From: Nematostella vectensis
Lineage: Eukaryota; Cnidaria; Anthozoa; Actiniaria; Edwardsiidae
Assembly: GCF_932526225.1 (NCBI RefSeq)
Contig: NC_064034.1
Coordinates: forward strand, 12,104,887-12,164,886
Length of the DNA: 60,000 bases
Direction of reading: 5' to 3'
This document shows positions 49,154-60,000 of the stretch, in pieces (the first letter of the stretch is position 1; every line of letters begins with the position of its first letter). Both the position numbers and the translations under genes were made by a program. The notes beneath the pieces are model-generated. The model searched no databases. It saw only the letters and a program-made list of their open reading frames with translations, and was not told where the DNA came from.

Positions 49154-51856
49154 AGATCATAAACAGAGGGCGTTATCAATGTTAAACTTTGCACGGAATC
49201 GTCAAAGTTTATGCGATTGCTCTAGATCTCCTACCAATGATGACCCAATGTATAGAGAGTGCACACATTTAAAAATTGTATTTGTATTAACACGCAATTT
49301 AATGTAGGAGCACATAAAATGTAAACATCATGTTTTGCACTTATTTGAGACTGACGCAAAATTAAGCTTTAGCTTTTTGACGACACTACCAGAATCAGTT
49401 CAATATGTTGTGATACAGCCTCTGTGAAAGTTGGAAAAAAATCTGTGGAAGAGAAAAAAAAGTTATATATATATTTAGAATTTCGACCCGACAAATTGAC
49501 GGCGAATTTCAGTCCGTTCGAAAAGCGTTTATGTTAGCCTTTATTACCCGAGTTTTTGCTAATACATCCGCCAATTGTGTTCGATAACTCATGTCAAATT
49601 TGCCTGAGTTCAATAGAAAGAAAGTTGTAACATTTTGAATAACACTACCATTTAAGAACATCTTTCCGCAAAACTGATAAAAACGCATTTTCCGCAATAT
49701 TTCAACAATCAACTGTGGAATTTTAGAGATATTTGTCAATGATAAAATTCGGTCCTTTCAGTTTTGCGGAAAAATGTTATGTCGCTTATTGAATACAAAC
49801 TGATTATGAAAACTTATTTGGATTTTGGATGTTCTTTGCAAAGGGTTCGAAAGATAGGCTATTTATAAACATATGTCCTTAAATGACGTCATTTTGTTCC
49901 CCTTTTGTCAGATGATGATTCTTTGAAAATTTGGTCATAATAGCTCCAATGGTTCAAAAGTTACGGATGGGGGAGCCGAAAGACCCCCCCCCCCCCCCCC
50001 CCCCCCCCCGGTCAGAGGAAGCCCCAAAAAGCCCGGTCTGAATGGTGTTAAGGCAGGAATTGAAGTCAAATTCCAATGGCATTACTTAGTTTATAAGAGC
50101 GCGCGATTCTGCTTTTCAATCACGTGAGAAAAAATATTTACATATTTTGAACCCTAAACTAAACTCCCAAATCTCACAAATATCATTTGTCATTTTAAAG
50201 AAAAAATACGTATTATGAGGACATGGACCGAAAATGTTGTATACTGCAAACCAAGTAACGTCTCCTAAGCGAGTTACGCGCTCCACGGCTGAGCGCCCCC
50301 ACCTGTCAAAGTATATTTGGGGCAAAAAGGGAAGTTATGAACCCCAAAATGCCTTTATTTTATAACTTAGAGTAAAGCTAGCCAGCTATAAAACATTAAA
50401 AAAAAAAAAAAAAAAAAAAAAACACGAGGCTCCATAAGTTTCCCTGTGACCCAAACAAACGAGTTCAATGAGAAGAATCGCTCGGGATGTACGACAAGCT
50501 AATCAACCAATGAGAACAAAAATAGATGGCAATAAAACGTAATACGCTAAAGTGTAGTTCACGGGTTCATGAAAATCACTCTAATAAGCTATCTACAGGA
50601 CTCAGTTATTGAGCAATATGATATTATATTTCAGCAGCTATATAAGAAATAGTTTCCGATGAAATTATTTGCTCTTTTTTGATAAGTGTAATAAAATGGT
50701 AGTTTTAAGAAGTGTTTTGAAGAGTTTAATATCAGGGTCTGGGGGTCTGCAGGTCGGTAGTCAGTTAAAATTTCCATAATTTGTCGGTAGTCGGTAAGAA
50801 TTATCTGTCTTTGTCGGTAGTCGGTGAATCTAAGCTAGTATTCGCTCTTGTACCAAATTTCATGATTTAGTAATTAATAACTAATTGATGATGAATTAAT
50901 TATGGTTTAATAATTGACTAAAAAGTTGATGCAAAACCTTCAATTATGGTTTAATAATTGACTAAAAAGTTGATGCAACAGAAATAAAATACATAGTGCA
51001 GAGTCTGAAATGGCCGAATTTAAGTAGATTGACGATGGAAGTAAAGAGTAAAAATACCGCAAAAAATGAAATGTCGGTAGTCAGCAAATATTTTTTTGTC
51101 GCTAGTCACTAGTTCTTTTCATGTTTTGTCGATGTGCCACTTGTGGTAAACGTTATTAACTTTATAATTAAAGTAATAAAAAGGCTAAATCTCTCCGATC
51201 AAGAAAGTATGTCGCCTCTGTGACGGCAAGAGTTTAAAAGATATTTGCCTTACATAAAATGGGCGAAATGGCAGCCCTTTATTCCTCCAATTATTCTTCA
51301 CATAGCGAGATATGCTTTACATGGCTCATATTAGTGGGAGACATTGACAAAACCTTGTCAAGTGCACCTCGCAGCTTTCTCAAATAAATGTGGAACACTG
51401 TGAATTTTTCATTAGCTCTAATTTCGTGGTCAATTGCTTGAAATAATAGAACACAAATTTTTCCATGCTTAAGCAAACTATGTAATTAAAATTGAACAAG
51501 GATTCTACTACCACATGTTGGAAGCTTAGCAACAATTAAAAAAGATGTTAAAACGATTCTAGATTTACCAGTTGTACAGAAGTATGACCGTACTATGTAG
51601 TACAATATTTTTCAAAATTATAAGGAACTGACCAGTAGGGGAGTAGCTGTGCCCCCCCCCCCCCCCAAATATTCTCTAAATGTTTCTGTATTGTGCCCCA
51701 CAATCTAACGTGGCCTGCTACGGCTCTGTCAATAGAACGATTGCTTATTTGCACTTTCGTGTGGTCTGGCTTCAAAAACGATCCATTTTCGAAACTGCAG
51801 TAGTGATTAGTGTCAATAATTTACTGAAGTGCACTTGAAGCGATCAGCGACAATGA
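49154..51856. other. Intergenic region
   Basis: No supported gene. Holds a poly-C run (about 49984-50010), a poly-A run (50398-50422), a second C run near 51653-51667, a 43-bp tandem duplication at about 50899-50980, and repeated TCGGTAGTC words between 50755 and 51120. Confidence 0.7.
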
Positions 51857-51864
51857 TATAAAAG
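51857..51864 (+). promoter_or_regulatory. TATA box of gene 2
   Basis: TATAAAAG followed by GGGG, 420 bases before the start codon. A plausible non-coding first exon lies just downstream and ends at a GTGAGA donor (51929). Confidence 0.6.
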
Positions 51865-51884
51865 GGGCGTTACCATGAGGTGCC

Positions 51885-52277
51885 CTGTTACCCTTGAAGT
51901 CCCGAAGGTCTGAAGACAACGAAAAAAGGTGAGAAAAGCCTGAAGAATTCACAGGAATCTTCTTGATTCTCTGTGTCGTTTGCTCAATATTTAAAACGCA
52001 TTATGGAGGTTCACTCTTTGTCCCATGGGAAACCTAGATCAAATAACTGTGGATTTAGTCACCTCAAGACTAGCGAACTTAAAATCTTAAAGGAAACTTT
52101 TAGTAATAGACTTATAACATCACTTCGGACTTTTAATGTGTCTCTCCTGTCTTTCTCTTCTTATCGAAAAAAGCTCACTTCATATTTTTGTTACCCTTAG
52201 AGGCTTCCCTCTAAGTAACATCATTCACGCTAAATTTTCAGGTCAGTGAAGGTTTGGGAGAATAGCAATCGACCAAG
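51885..52277 (+). other. Probable 5' UTR of gene 2 with an intron (51929-52241)
   Basis: AAAAAAG/GTGAGA donor at 51928/51929 and TTTTCAG/GTCAGTG acceptor at 52241/52242 bracket a 313-bp intron. The transcription start near 51885 is inferred from the TATA position only. Confidence 0.5.
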
Positions 52278-52550
52278 ATGGCACCAAGGGCTCTACTATG
52301 CGTAGCTATAGTAGCGCTAATTCTTGGGAATCCCGCGAAAGCTAGGATAACTGGAAAGAGACTCATTGAAATATCCGAAAAGGCAATAGAAACTATTTCG
52401 ATGACGGACACCGTGCTCGCGATCAAGGCACGGACAAACTCCATCCGAGCCTACAACCACATGAAGCAGGGTAAGAGTGTGCTTAATTTTAGCACCGTAA
52501 AAAAATAAAAGGAGGCTAGAAAATGCAAATAATAATAATATAATAATAAC

Positions 52551-52641
<91 letters not shown>

Positions 52642-54005
52642 TATCATTCAGGCGTATTATTAGGGGCTGTGCCCTCACCCCTCGATTTGCGTCGTTGCAT
52701 TTACTTCAAAGTAACAGCAATAATCGTAAAAAAAAATGCAAAAAGTGTATCACAGTTCACAATTCCCAACAACCTTATAAAATATTATGTCCTTTTGTTC
52801 ACAGGCGAAAAAGAGGAAGCTCAAATGAGTATGTACAGAGCGATGTTTGGCCTTGCGGTAGTGAACGGCGCTGGCGGCCTTGTCGTACAAAACCCTATGA
52901 CTATCACCTTTGTGAATCATATGAAGAAGAAGTCTGAGTTTAAGGCCGTCACGGCCGCGTGGAATAAGTACAACAACGTCATTAAAGATGATATATACAG
53001 GGGCTTGATTACCCAAGACGAGTTCTTGACCAAGGCAAGTAAATTGATCTTCTTTAGTAAGGTCTTCTGTAGATCGTTTCGTTTCGGATTTACCCCCCAA
53101 ATCCCGTTTTCCCTATAGAAAAGTCACGCTCATCCATCCCGTGCGCCATTTCTATCCCGAATCTCGTTTGTGTTTTCCTCGAATTCACTTAGTTCGCTAA
53201 ATACGCTAAATCCCGCATCCCACATTAGACAACCAAGCTCAAGCAACAGACGATTGACAAATTAAAGACCGTTGTCCAAGGTCTCCCAGAGACGGATGAA
53301 GTAGTGAAAACTTTACGCCGAGCATCCAAGTGGGCGAAGGTCGTGAAGTATATAGATTTCCTTGGGCCGTGGTTTGACGGCATAAGTCTTGTGTTGGACA
53401 GTTGGGATTTATATGATGCTATCAAGGAAAACAACACACCCGGAATTGTGTCCTCTAGCCTTGGAATAGCGTCCAGTAAGTAGAACAATAGCTTGTTCAG
53501 TAATCTACCGGAATTGTGTCCTCTATCCTCTATGTAATGCACTATTTATGAACACTTGTATCTATCGCAGTGGGCAATACGCCGGTCCCAAGGAGGATAG
53601 TCTGCAAATCAATCAGAGCGCGAGCGTTTTTTCTTTGCCTTGTACTAATAACACACGTACTGTCTGTAGGTGTCGTAGGCCTCGCGACGTTGGGCGCCGT
53701 AGCACTTGGTGTGGTAACCGGTGGAGTAGGTCTCCTTGCTCTTGGCGCTCTGAGTGTTTGTCTTGGTCTGGCGGGGACCCTGGTTGAAATAGCGTACCAA
53801 GAGCCTTGTTGTAACTTGAACGCACATATACACCCGTTGGTCCAACTTCAGGAGGCTGGAATCGATGAGTTGGTACATTCCAAGAATTACCTTTTAAGTT
53901 TCCCAAAAGGTATTTGCACTAGAAAAAAAGTAATCGCGTGTATTTTTCTCTCATTTCTTTTGCTTTGTATTTGGTGTCTAAAAGGGCACTTACTAGTCCA
54001 AGCAG

Positions 54006-54102
<97 letters not shown>

Positions 54103-55616
54103 TACTTGAGATCCAATTAACCCTCAAGGTAAACAGAAGTTGGCAGTGACAGAGTTTTAATTAACCGAGTTGAAATGACATCCGAGATCGAGTTCACGGG
54201 TGTCCACCTTGGTTTTATTTGGAACGGTTTGTATTGATTTTTCCGCGTGCACCCAGACATTGCCATAGTACAGACTTACATGTCTAAACATGCAATGTCT
54301 AAACATTGCATAGTATAGATACCCTACATTTGCAACGCAGAGCAGATTACTCACAAGTCTCATCGTTTATCAACTTTTTCTGCCTTGCTCAAAGAGTACA
54401 ACATTGCATATTATATATCATTCATTTGCAAAGTTGAGCATGCAACAAGTCACATCCTTTTTTTCCTTTTCTTTTTCTTTCTTTCTTGTTCTACCTTACA
54501 AGTGTACAGGTGTCACGAGCTCTACGAAAGCAACCCAGCTGTAATGCAAGTGAGAGAGGGCGTTCCATTGCGGGATGATCCACTCGAGATGACACGAGGC
54601 TTGTACACTGGCTTGCCAAAAGGCACGTACATACAGGAACGTCATTATACCGGAACAGCTGTATTCAATGGATATGTTCTCCTTACCGAGTCGTTTACAG
54701 GACGTGGCGCCATGGTGGTTCTTGACACTAAACTTGTACGGGATTCTCAGTACAAGCTTAGGGGTGCAATAATAAAGACATACAGAGATTTAAGGGCCAA
54801 AGATTCCGACTTCGTGACGATTGGAGACTTCTGGGATCTTGCAGTTCGGGAGAAGTTGATCGTAAAAACAGGTATTTGCATTAACAATGCTTACACAACT
54901 TTAAAGACAGATTTTGAAGAATATTAGTTAAGTCTTTCATTAAGAAAATGACCACTGCCACTCGACCAATCAGCGCACACATTTGAACCCTCTAAATCTC
55001 ATAAGAAATTGGTGTGTCAAGCGGTGAGGGGATATTTTAGTATGTTATTAAAATGCTTATGTACTTGTTATGCATTCGTGGTCTAGGTAATGGAAATGAT
55101 ACCATCTACATCAACGGTCCCATCGGACAACCTACACGCGACTTTGGAGAAGATACCTTGGATGTAGATACATGTGACCGGTTTCCTTTTCCCGAGACTT
55201 TGAATACTCTATCGTTTTCAAACCTTGAGAAAGGCAGACCGTATTCTATAAAGGGAGCATACTACAGCGCCCGGACCGCACATGTCGGGCTTTGGTATTT
55301 CCCTGGTAATCTCCACAAGTTTGGTAAAATAAAGCCGATCAATTTGGTCATCGGTAGCTCCTTTGATGACGTCTTCGAGATGAGCGGGGCAGCCTTCTAC
55401 GTGGAACAGACAGAAGGAGTAAACAAGTACATCATAACAGTAACAGCAGTAACAACAGCGTACTATGAATTCTACGAAATCGTCGATTCATCCGAGATCT
55501 ACAGACTTTCAGGCCAACAGCCCGAGCTTGTAGTCTGCTCCTATGAAAGGATTACCATAAATAACTTTGAGTGGACCGATGAACAGGTGAGACAAAATAA
55601 CTGCTATAGAGCGTAG
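52278..55616 (+). CDS. Secreted protein of unknown family (6 coding exons, about 602 aa)
   Basis: Exons 52278-52470, 52805-53034, 53229-53475, 53670-53909, 54503-54871, 55087-55616. The ATG has a good context (AAGATGG) and starts a hydrophobic signal peptide of about 22 residues. Residues 25-220 look alpha-helical and Lys/Glu-rich. Residues 224-265 are a Gly/Val/Leu-rich hydrophobic stretch that could form one or two membrane helices. The last 300 residues are beta-rich, with GNGNDTIYI (55087) and GSSFDDVF (55353), which resemble the Ca-binding nonapeptides of RTX proteins. Helical part, hydrophobic hairpin and RTX-like end together recall pore-forming bacterial proteins; this is inference, the family is not identified. 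Intron 53035-53228 has a GC donor. The 53909 donor was chosen over one at 53794 (phase 2) because the extra sequence looks coding. A good CAG/GTGAGA donor at 55586/55587 means further exons are possible. Confidence 0.72.
52528..52641. repeat. AAT trinucleotide microsatellite in intron of gene 2
   Basis: About 110 bases of (AAT)n, with two small breaks near the start. Confidence 0.95.
53441..53530. repeat. Partial duplication of an exon end into the following intron
   Basis: CCGGAATTGTGTCCTCTAGC in exon 3 of gene 2 (about 53440) recurs as CCGGAATTGTGTCCTCTATC in the intron (about 53507), 67 bases later. Confidence 0.8.
54007..54098. repeat. CT dinucleotide microsatellite
   Basis: 92 bases of perfect (CT)n in the intron between exons 4 and 5 of gene 2; open reading frames over it on both strands are artefacts. 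Confidence 0.96.
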
Positions 55617-56195
55617 CTTGCTTCAAAGCAACCGTATATCAGTGATTTTTCCCCTATTGTTTCGCTTAGTAAAAAGGCATCTAAATGAGATTTAAAAAAA
55701 AAACCTTCGTTATTTTGTGGAGTTTGGGCGGTAAAGCGAGCTTTGACGGGAGTAGTAGGGTAGTTATGAAATAAGCCTTGTTTTTGAGGGGGAATACTAT
55801 TTTTGAGGAGGTTATACATTATTTTGCGGTCAGTTCCGACGGCTATTCTATTCCGACAGCCGTCGATCCAGCTGCGACGGCCAATTCAGCCGGTGAACGT
55901 TAAACAAAATCTATATTACTACTAATTGCGGTCCTAAAAGCGCGCTCTCAAGTCAAAGTTAGAGTCTAAGATAAAACCGCGAAAAAATATCTGACTGAAT
56001 GATTGGGATGAAGCGATGCAATGACAGTGGAGGAAGTAGAGAAAAAAAAAGATGAAAGCATTGACAAAGGTTTTTAATCTAGTGTACTATCTGATTTGTA
56101 TGGAATTCAAGTTTTGAAGGCACGCGAGCAGTGTAACGGGGGTATTATTAATCACCCGTAGTCCATTTAATCTACGTCAAAAAAAGAACCAACAT

Positions 56196-57737
56196 AAGAC
56201 TAATTGCAACACAAGGTTTTTTAACGGTTTCTTGCACAGAAAGTATCCCTCTATAACATACTAAAAGTCTAAAAAATCGGAGCACGCAAACACCCCGAAA
56301 AACGGGATCGAATTTTCACATACAAGGCTTGTATGAAAAACCACGGGGTTTCCAAATCATGAAAATAACGAAAAAAATACATACTTTAGATAAAAAGGAG
56401 ATATATATTTCTACACAATTAGGATAAAAATATTAACGTTATTTGAATCGGTTCAATTATTTTGGGTAATCCTTGTTAGCTATCCATTTCACCACCACTT
56501 TGATCTTGCAGACATTTCGATATCACGAATGACTATACGTGATAAAAACAGGTTCTGATACATAAAGTACTAGGTAGCTCTTAATAATAATGTCATTGAT
56601 TCAGAATAAAACAAGAAAGTATATGGACACATTATTCTTATAATATAATCATTCTCATGGTATCGTTTTTCTGTGAAAATAGATTTTTTAATGTCGGAAG
56701 TTTTTATAATTTCTTTAGAATTAAGACCCGATTGAGAGGGAATTCAGTACACGACGACCCTTTGCATTGGCCGTAAGGCGAACACGCTAGATTGTTCATG
56801 AGGCAGAAGCACTAAACGTGCTGCAGTCCTGGAGTTCTCTCAAGATCTGAAGGGTTCACCCTTTCGTTGACCAACATCTAGGCTCAAACTTCAGACCGCC
56901 TTTCTATCGCCTTTCCATTGGTTGAATTGTTAGAATACTTGAACATGGAACAGTGGAACATGGCTGCTGCTGAAGTCGGGGATAGATTATGTTGCTCTCT
57001 TAGCTCTGTCCTGTTAACAGCTGCCTGTGCGCCGATGTAGGGTGGGGAGGGTGAGGAGACAAGCTTCCTGGACGATGCCCCCCTTTCCTACCCGTCTGTA
57101 CCCGTATTCATGGAAGGTGGTATCACAACCAAGAAGCGCATGAATAAAAAGCAAAAAATAAAATGAGAAATAGAAATAACATTAAAACTTTTCCCTAGAA
57201 GCTCATTTATAGCCGTCATTCCCCACATCTTCGTGTAGATTTGAATTTCGGCTCAGGTAGATGTCATGGGCTTCCATGTGGAATTATCGTCACCAACAGG
57301 AACGGTGATGATAATCGTGTGGACGATTTTACTGCAGCTTTCCACATAAGCAATCATCTATTCGATTCGCCATCAGCTTCCATGTCCATTGTGCCACAAC
57401 CGCTTTCCCTCAAGTCTAACAATGCTGGAGGAAAGCTTCAGAGCTCAAAGGAGAAATGTTGTTTAAGGTCTTCAGGGGTCAGCTAGAGTTGAGTGCTGAA
57501 ACGACAGCTGTAGCATGTACGACGTCATTAACTGCCGATTGCGAGGTTGTGCTATCTGCTAACAAGATCTCTTCTCCGGTCGCTTTAGCGGTATCAACAT
57601 TTTAACTGCGCTGTCGGCTTGAACACGTGCAGGTGTTTTTCAGTGTATGGTCTTGCAAAACAGGGCGATCTTTCCGAAATAACTTTCAGAACTGTCTAAA
57701 AGGGTTGGATGTCTACAAGCATCGGGATGGTGACAAA

Positions 57738-57835
<98 letters not shown>

Positions 57836-58350
57836 CCAATGTTTTGACAGGATAAGCCCCTCCAGACTGTGTCTGATATCGCTATGTTCCTGCATCATTT
57901 AAAATCACACTTTTAAATTAATTTTAAAAATAATTATAACTGAAAGCAGGGTTGCGGAAGGATAACAATAAACTTGAGATCAACGCCATTAAAATCAAAC
58001 AAACTTAAACTAATGATAATGATTACATGATGTGCTTGATTCTCCTTCTAAAGACCCGTTAAGATAGAAACCTGTGGGTTTTGCCCAAAATAGATTTGCT
58101 ATATCAGATAACGTTGATTTTTATCCAGATCGTGTAGAAATATATAATTCGTATCATTTATATTTATAGTGGTATAAACTTGATGTGTATTTTTCGTGAT
58201 TTTTTTGATTTGGGATTCCTGTTGTTTTTCATACAAGCCTTGTTTGGGGAAACTCGATGCGGTTTTTCGGGGTGTTTGGGGTGTTTAGACTTTTAGTATG
58301 TTATAAGGGAAGACTTTATTAATACAAAAACGTCGATACCTTGTGTTGCA
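56196..58350. mobile_element. 2.15-kb element with inverted repeat arms of about 280 bp
   Basis: The left arm (about 56196-56467) matches the reverse complement of the right arm (about 58085-58350). Shared blocks in order are TTGCAACACAAGG, TATAACATACTAAAAGTCTA, CACCCCGAAAAAC, ACAAGGCTTGTATGAAAAAC, TATATTTCTACAC and GGATAAAAAT with AACGTTAT. The 1.6-kb centre has no recognisable transposase, only short ORFs and a TA microsatellite (57740-57834). Probably a non-autonomous DNA transposon. Confidence 0.75.
57740..57834. repeat. TA dinucleotide microsatellite
   Basis: About 95 bases of (TA)n inside the fold-back element; a second AT/AC array lies at 58420-58512. Confidence 0.95.
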
Positions 58351-58419
58351 AATAGTCCAATCTTAAACCGGAGATTGATTAGACTCCCGGGGAAAAACAC
58401 GTCTAGCCTGTGCGCAGCC

Positions 58420-58461
58420 GAAATATATATATATATATCTGCTGCCCCTTTAAAGTAAAAT

Positions 58462-58512
<51 letters not shown>
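58420..58512. repeat. AT and AC dinucleotide arrays
   Basis: Short (AT)n at 58422-58438, then (AC)n and (AT)n at 58462-58512, just outside the right arm of the fold-back element. Confidence 0.9.
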
Positions 58513-58514
<2 letters not shown>

Positions 58515-58984
58515 AATATTATGATTTCGCACGTGAGTTTGACTGTGTTATGTGTAGGATCGCCTTTTGAATATTTCATGCTAGTGATGAATATATATTT
58601 TTTTGAAAATATTTTGACGTATTTCCATCCGTACTCCGTAATTCTATGCAGAAAATATGCAATTTTGATCCTGCTATTAGTTTCTGTTTAGCATCTGATT
58701 AGTTTCTGATTAGTATCTGTTTAGTATCTAAGGAATTTTAGTATCCAAGGTCACCGCGGTGTTGAATCGCGGGGTCACGTAAAGAAAAAAAAAACAATAA
58801 TAATTAAAAACAGTATTGGCAAAGACTAAGGGGTGTGTATAAGTTTTTTTGGGCAAGAAATCGTTAGCTTATCTAATAAAACCTTGTTTTGTTTCGGTCG
58901 AAAATCATCTGACCGTCTTTTTTTAGCTATTGAACGTCGAACACCATTGTTTGTTATCTTAGATACCAACCACGGAAAATAGGG

Positions 58985-60000
58985 AGTTTAAAGACGTTCA
59001 ACGTAGTGAATTTTGGCACGTAAAACTTGACTACGTTCAATACGCCCCCAGAAGGTACCGTTGGAGGCGCTTGCCATTCGACATTAGGTCAGCGCCGGAG
59101 GTCTTTCAAAGAAAAATGCACGAACTGATCAAAAGATTGAATGAAGTGAAAGTCAAAGCGCAGATGATTTTGTTGTAATAGGCAGAGGCGACACTATGGA
59201 GGAAGCGACCAAAGACCATGACGAAAACCTGTTGCGCTTCCTTGATCTATGTGAAGAAAGAAGGCTCAAACTTAACAAAGAGATGCTAAACCTAAGACAG
59301 GAAGAGATCTCCTTCATAGGACACAACGCCCCTGGTAATGGCTTACGCGCTGATCCTGCCAAGGTTGAGGCAATTACTAGGATGCCGGCACCAAGCGACA
59401 AGGCGGGTATACAGCGACTCCTTGGCATCGTGCAGTACCTCGGCAAGTTCTTACCCAACTTTTCGGACATTACCGAGCCGCTTTGAGAGCTGACCCAACA
59501 AGATCCCGCGTGGGTCTGGGGAGAAGCACATCAATTATCGTTGGAAAAGTTAAAAGACGCGGTGACCAGAACCCCGGTTCTGAAGTACTTTAACCTAGAG
59601 AAAGAGGTGACTCTACAATGTGATGCCTCCCAGTCAGGCCTTGGGGCAGCCTTATTACAGAACGGGCAGCCTGTGGCATACGCATCACGAGCTCTGACGT
59701 CTGCCGAAACCCGGTATGCACTGATCGAGAAGGAGCTCCTCGCCATAGTGTTCGCCTGTGAGAGGTTTGAGACATACATCTATGGTTGGGATGTTGTTCA
59801 CGTTGAAACAGATCACAAGTCACTGGAAGCCATAGTTCCTCTACATGCAGCGCCGCAACGACTCCAAAGGATGCTTTTAAGGTTGCAGAAATACTCTCTC
59901 AAGTTGCAATACAAGAAGCATGTTCCTAGCAGACACGCTCAGCAGGGCATATCGCAACACCCCAAGCCAAGAACCACTTCAGCCGCAAAAGTTTGTGGCT
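58985..60000 (+). pseudogene. Ty3/gypsy retrotransposon RT-RNase H region, broken and cut by the window edge
   Basis: FWHVKL, RYRWRRLPFDI and SAPEVFQRKMHE (59008-59130) match the gypsy RT fingers/palm. The catalytic ADDF box (59160-59171) is in another frame, then the connection (LLGIVQYLGKFLPNF) and RNase H (CDASQSGLGAALLQ, EKELLAI, ETDHKSLE). A frameshift lies at about 59130-59160, an in-frame TGA at 59484-59486 and another shift at about 59920-59930, so this copy is inactive. No LTR is visible inside the window. Confidence 0.88.

Noticed and set aside
53919-54120. Arg-Glu and Ser-Leu repeat ORFs
   Set aside because: Pure translation of a CT microsatellite inside an intron.
57241-57486. 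81-codon ORF inside the fold-back element
   Set aside because: No similarity to a transposase or host domain that I know, and no coding signature.
1-60000. CRISPR arrays, bacterial operons, rRNA and tRNA genes
   Set aside because: The regular repeats are minisatellites without spacers; no Shine-Dalgarno operon layout, rRNA or tRNA cloverleaf was seen.

Overview
The window is animal nuclear DNA: intron-rich, AT-rich between exons, with GT-AG introns, metazoan extracellular domains (F5/8 type C, fibronectin type II, Kunitz, vWA) and decayed LINE and Ty3/gypsy elements. A marine invertebrate, most likely a cnidarian such as an anthozoan, fits best; the phylum is inference.

Positions 86-48246 (+) hold the 3' part of one gigantic modular gene. 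I traced 82 exons by splice sites and reading frame. They give about 6,500 residues, and the 5' end with any signal peptide lies upstream of the window. The protein alternates 13 F5/8C (discoidin) domains with 34 copies of a four-cysteine module starting GC[FYW]xD and ending near WANxVY, called types A, B, C, D and E here. There are also 10 FN2 domains, 2 Kunitz domains, Pro-rich linkers and a C-terminal vWA domain. The basic unit is A-B-F5/8C, repeated 12 times after an initial F5/8C. Between some units sits a Kunitz exon or a cassette: linker, C, FN2, micro-exon, D, FN2, micro-exon, E, FN2. Almost every exon is bounded by phase 1 introns; the one intron inside each F5/8C domain is phase 0. 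Blocks 11664-15284 and 21750-24657 are a recent duplication, including some introns. The protein is very rich in Arg, Lys and Tyr and looks like a secreted matrix, mucus or adhesive protein (inference). A poly(A) signal lies at 48716.

48722-51856 is intergenic: a MITE-like fold-back at 48868-49153, homopolymer tracts and short tandem duplications.

51857-55616 (+) is a second gene with a TATA box, a probable 5' UTR intron and six coding exons for a secreted protein of about 602 residues. It has an N-terminal signal peptide, an alpha-helical region, a Gly-rich hydrophobic segment and a beta-rich C-terminal part with RTX-like motifs. I do not recognise the family.

55617-60000 holds a roughly 2.15 kb element with arms of about 280 bp in inverted orientation (56196-58350) and, at the right edge, a broken Ty3/gypsy reverse transcriptase/RNase H region. 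A broken LINE reverse transcriptase (about 3061-4028) sits in an intron that splits one F5/8C domain of the giant gene.
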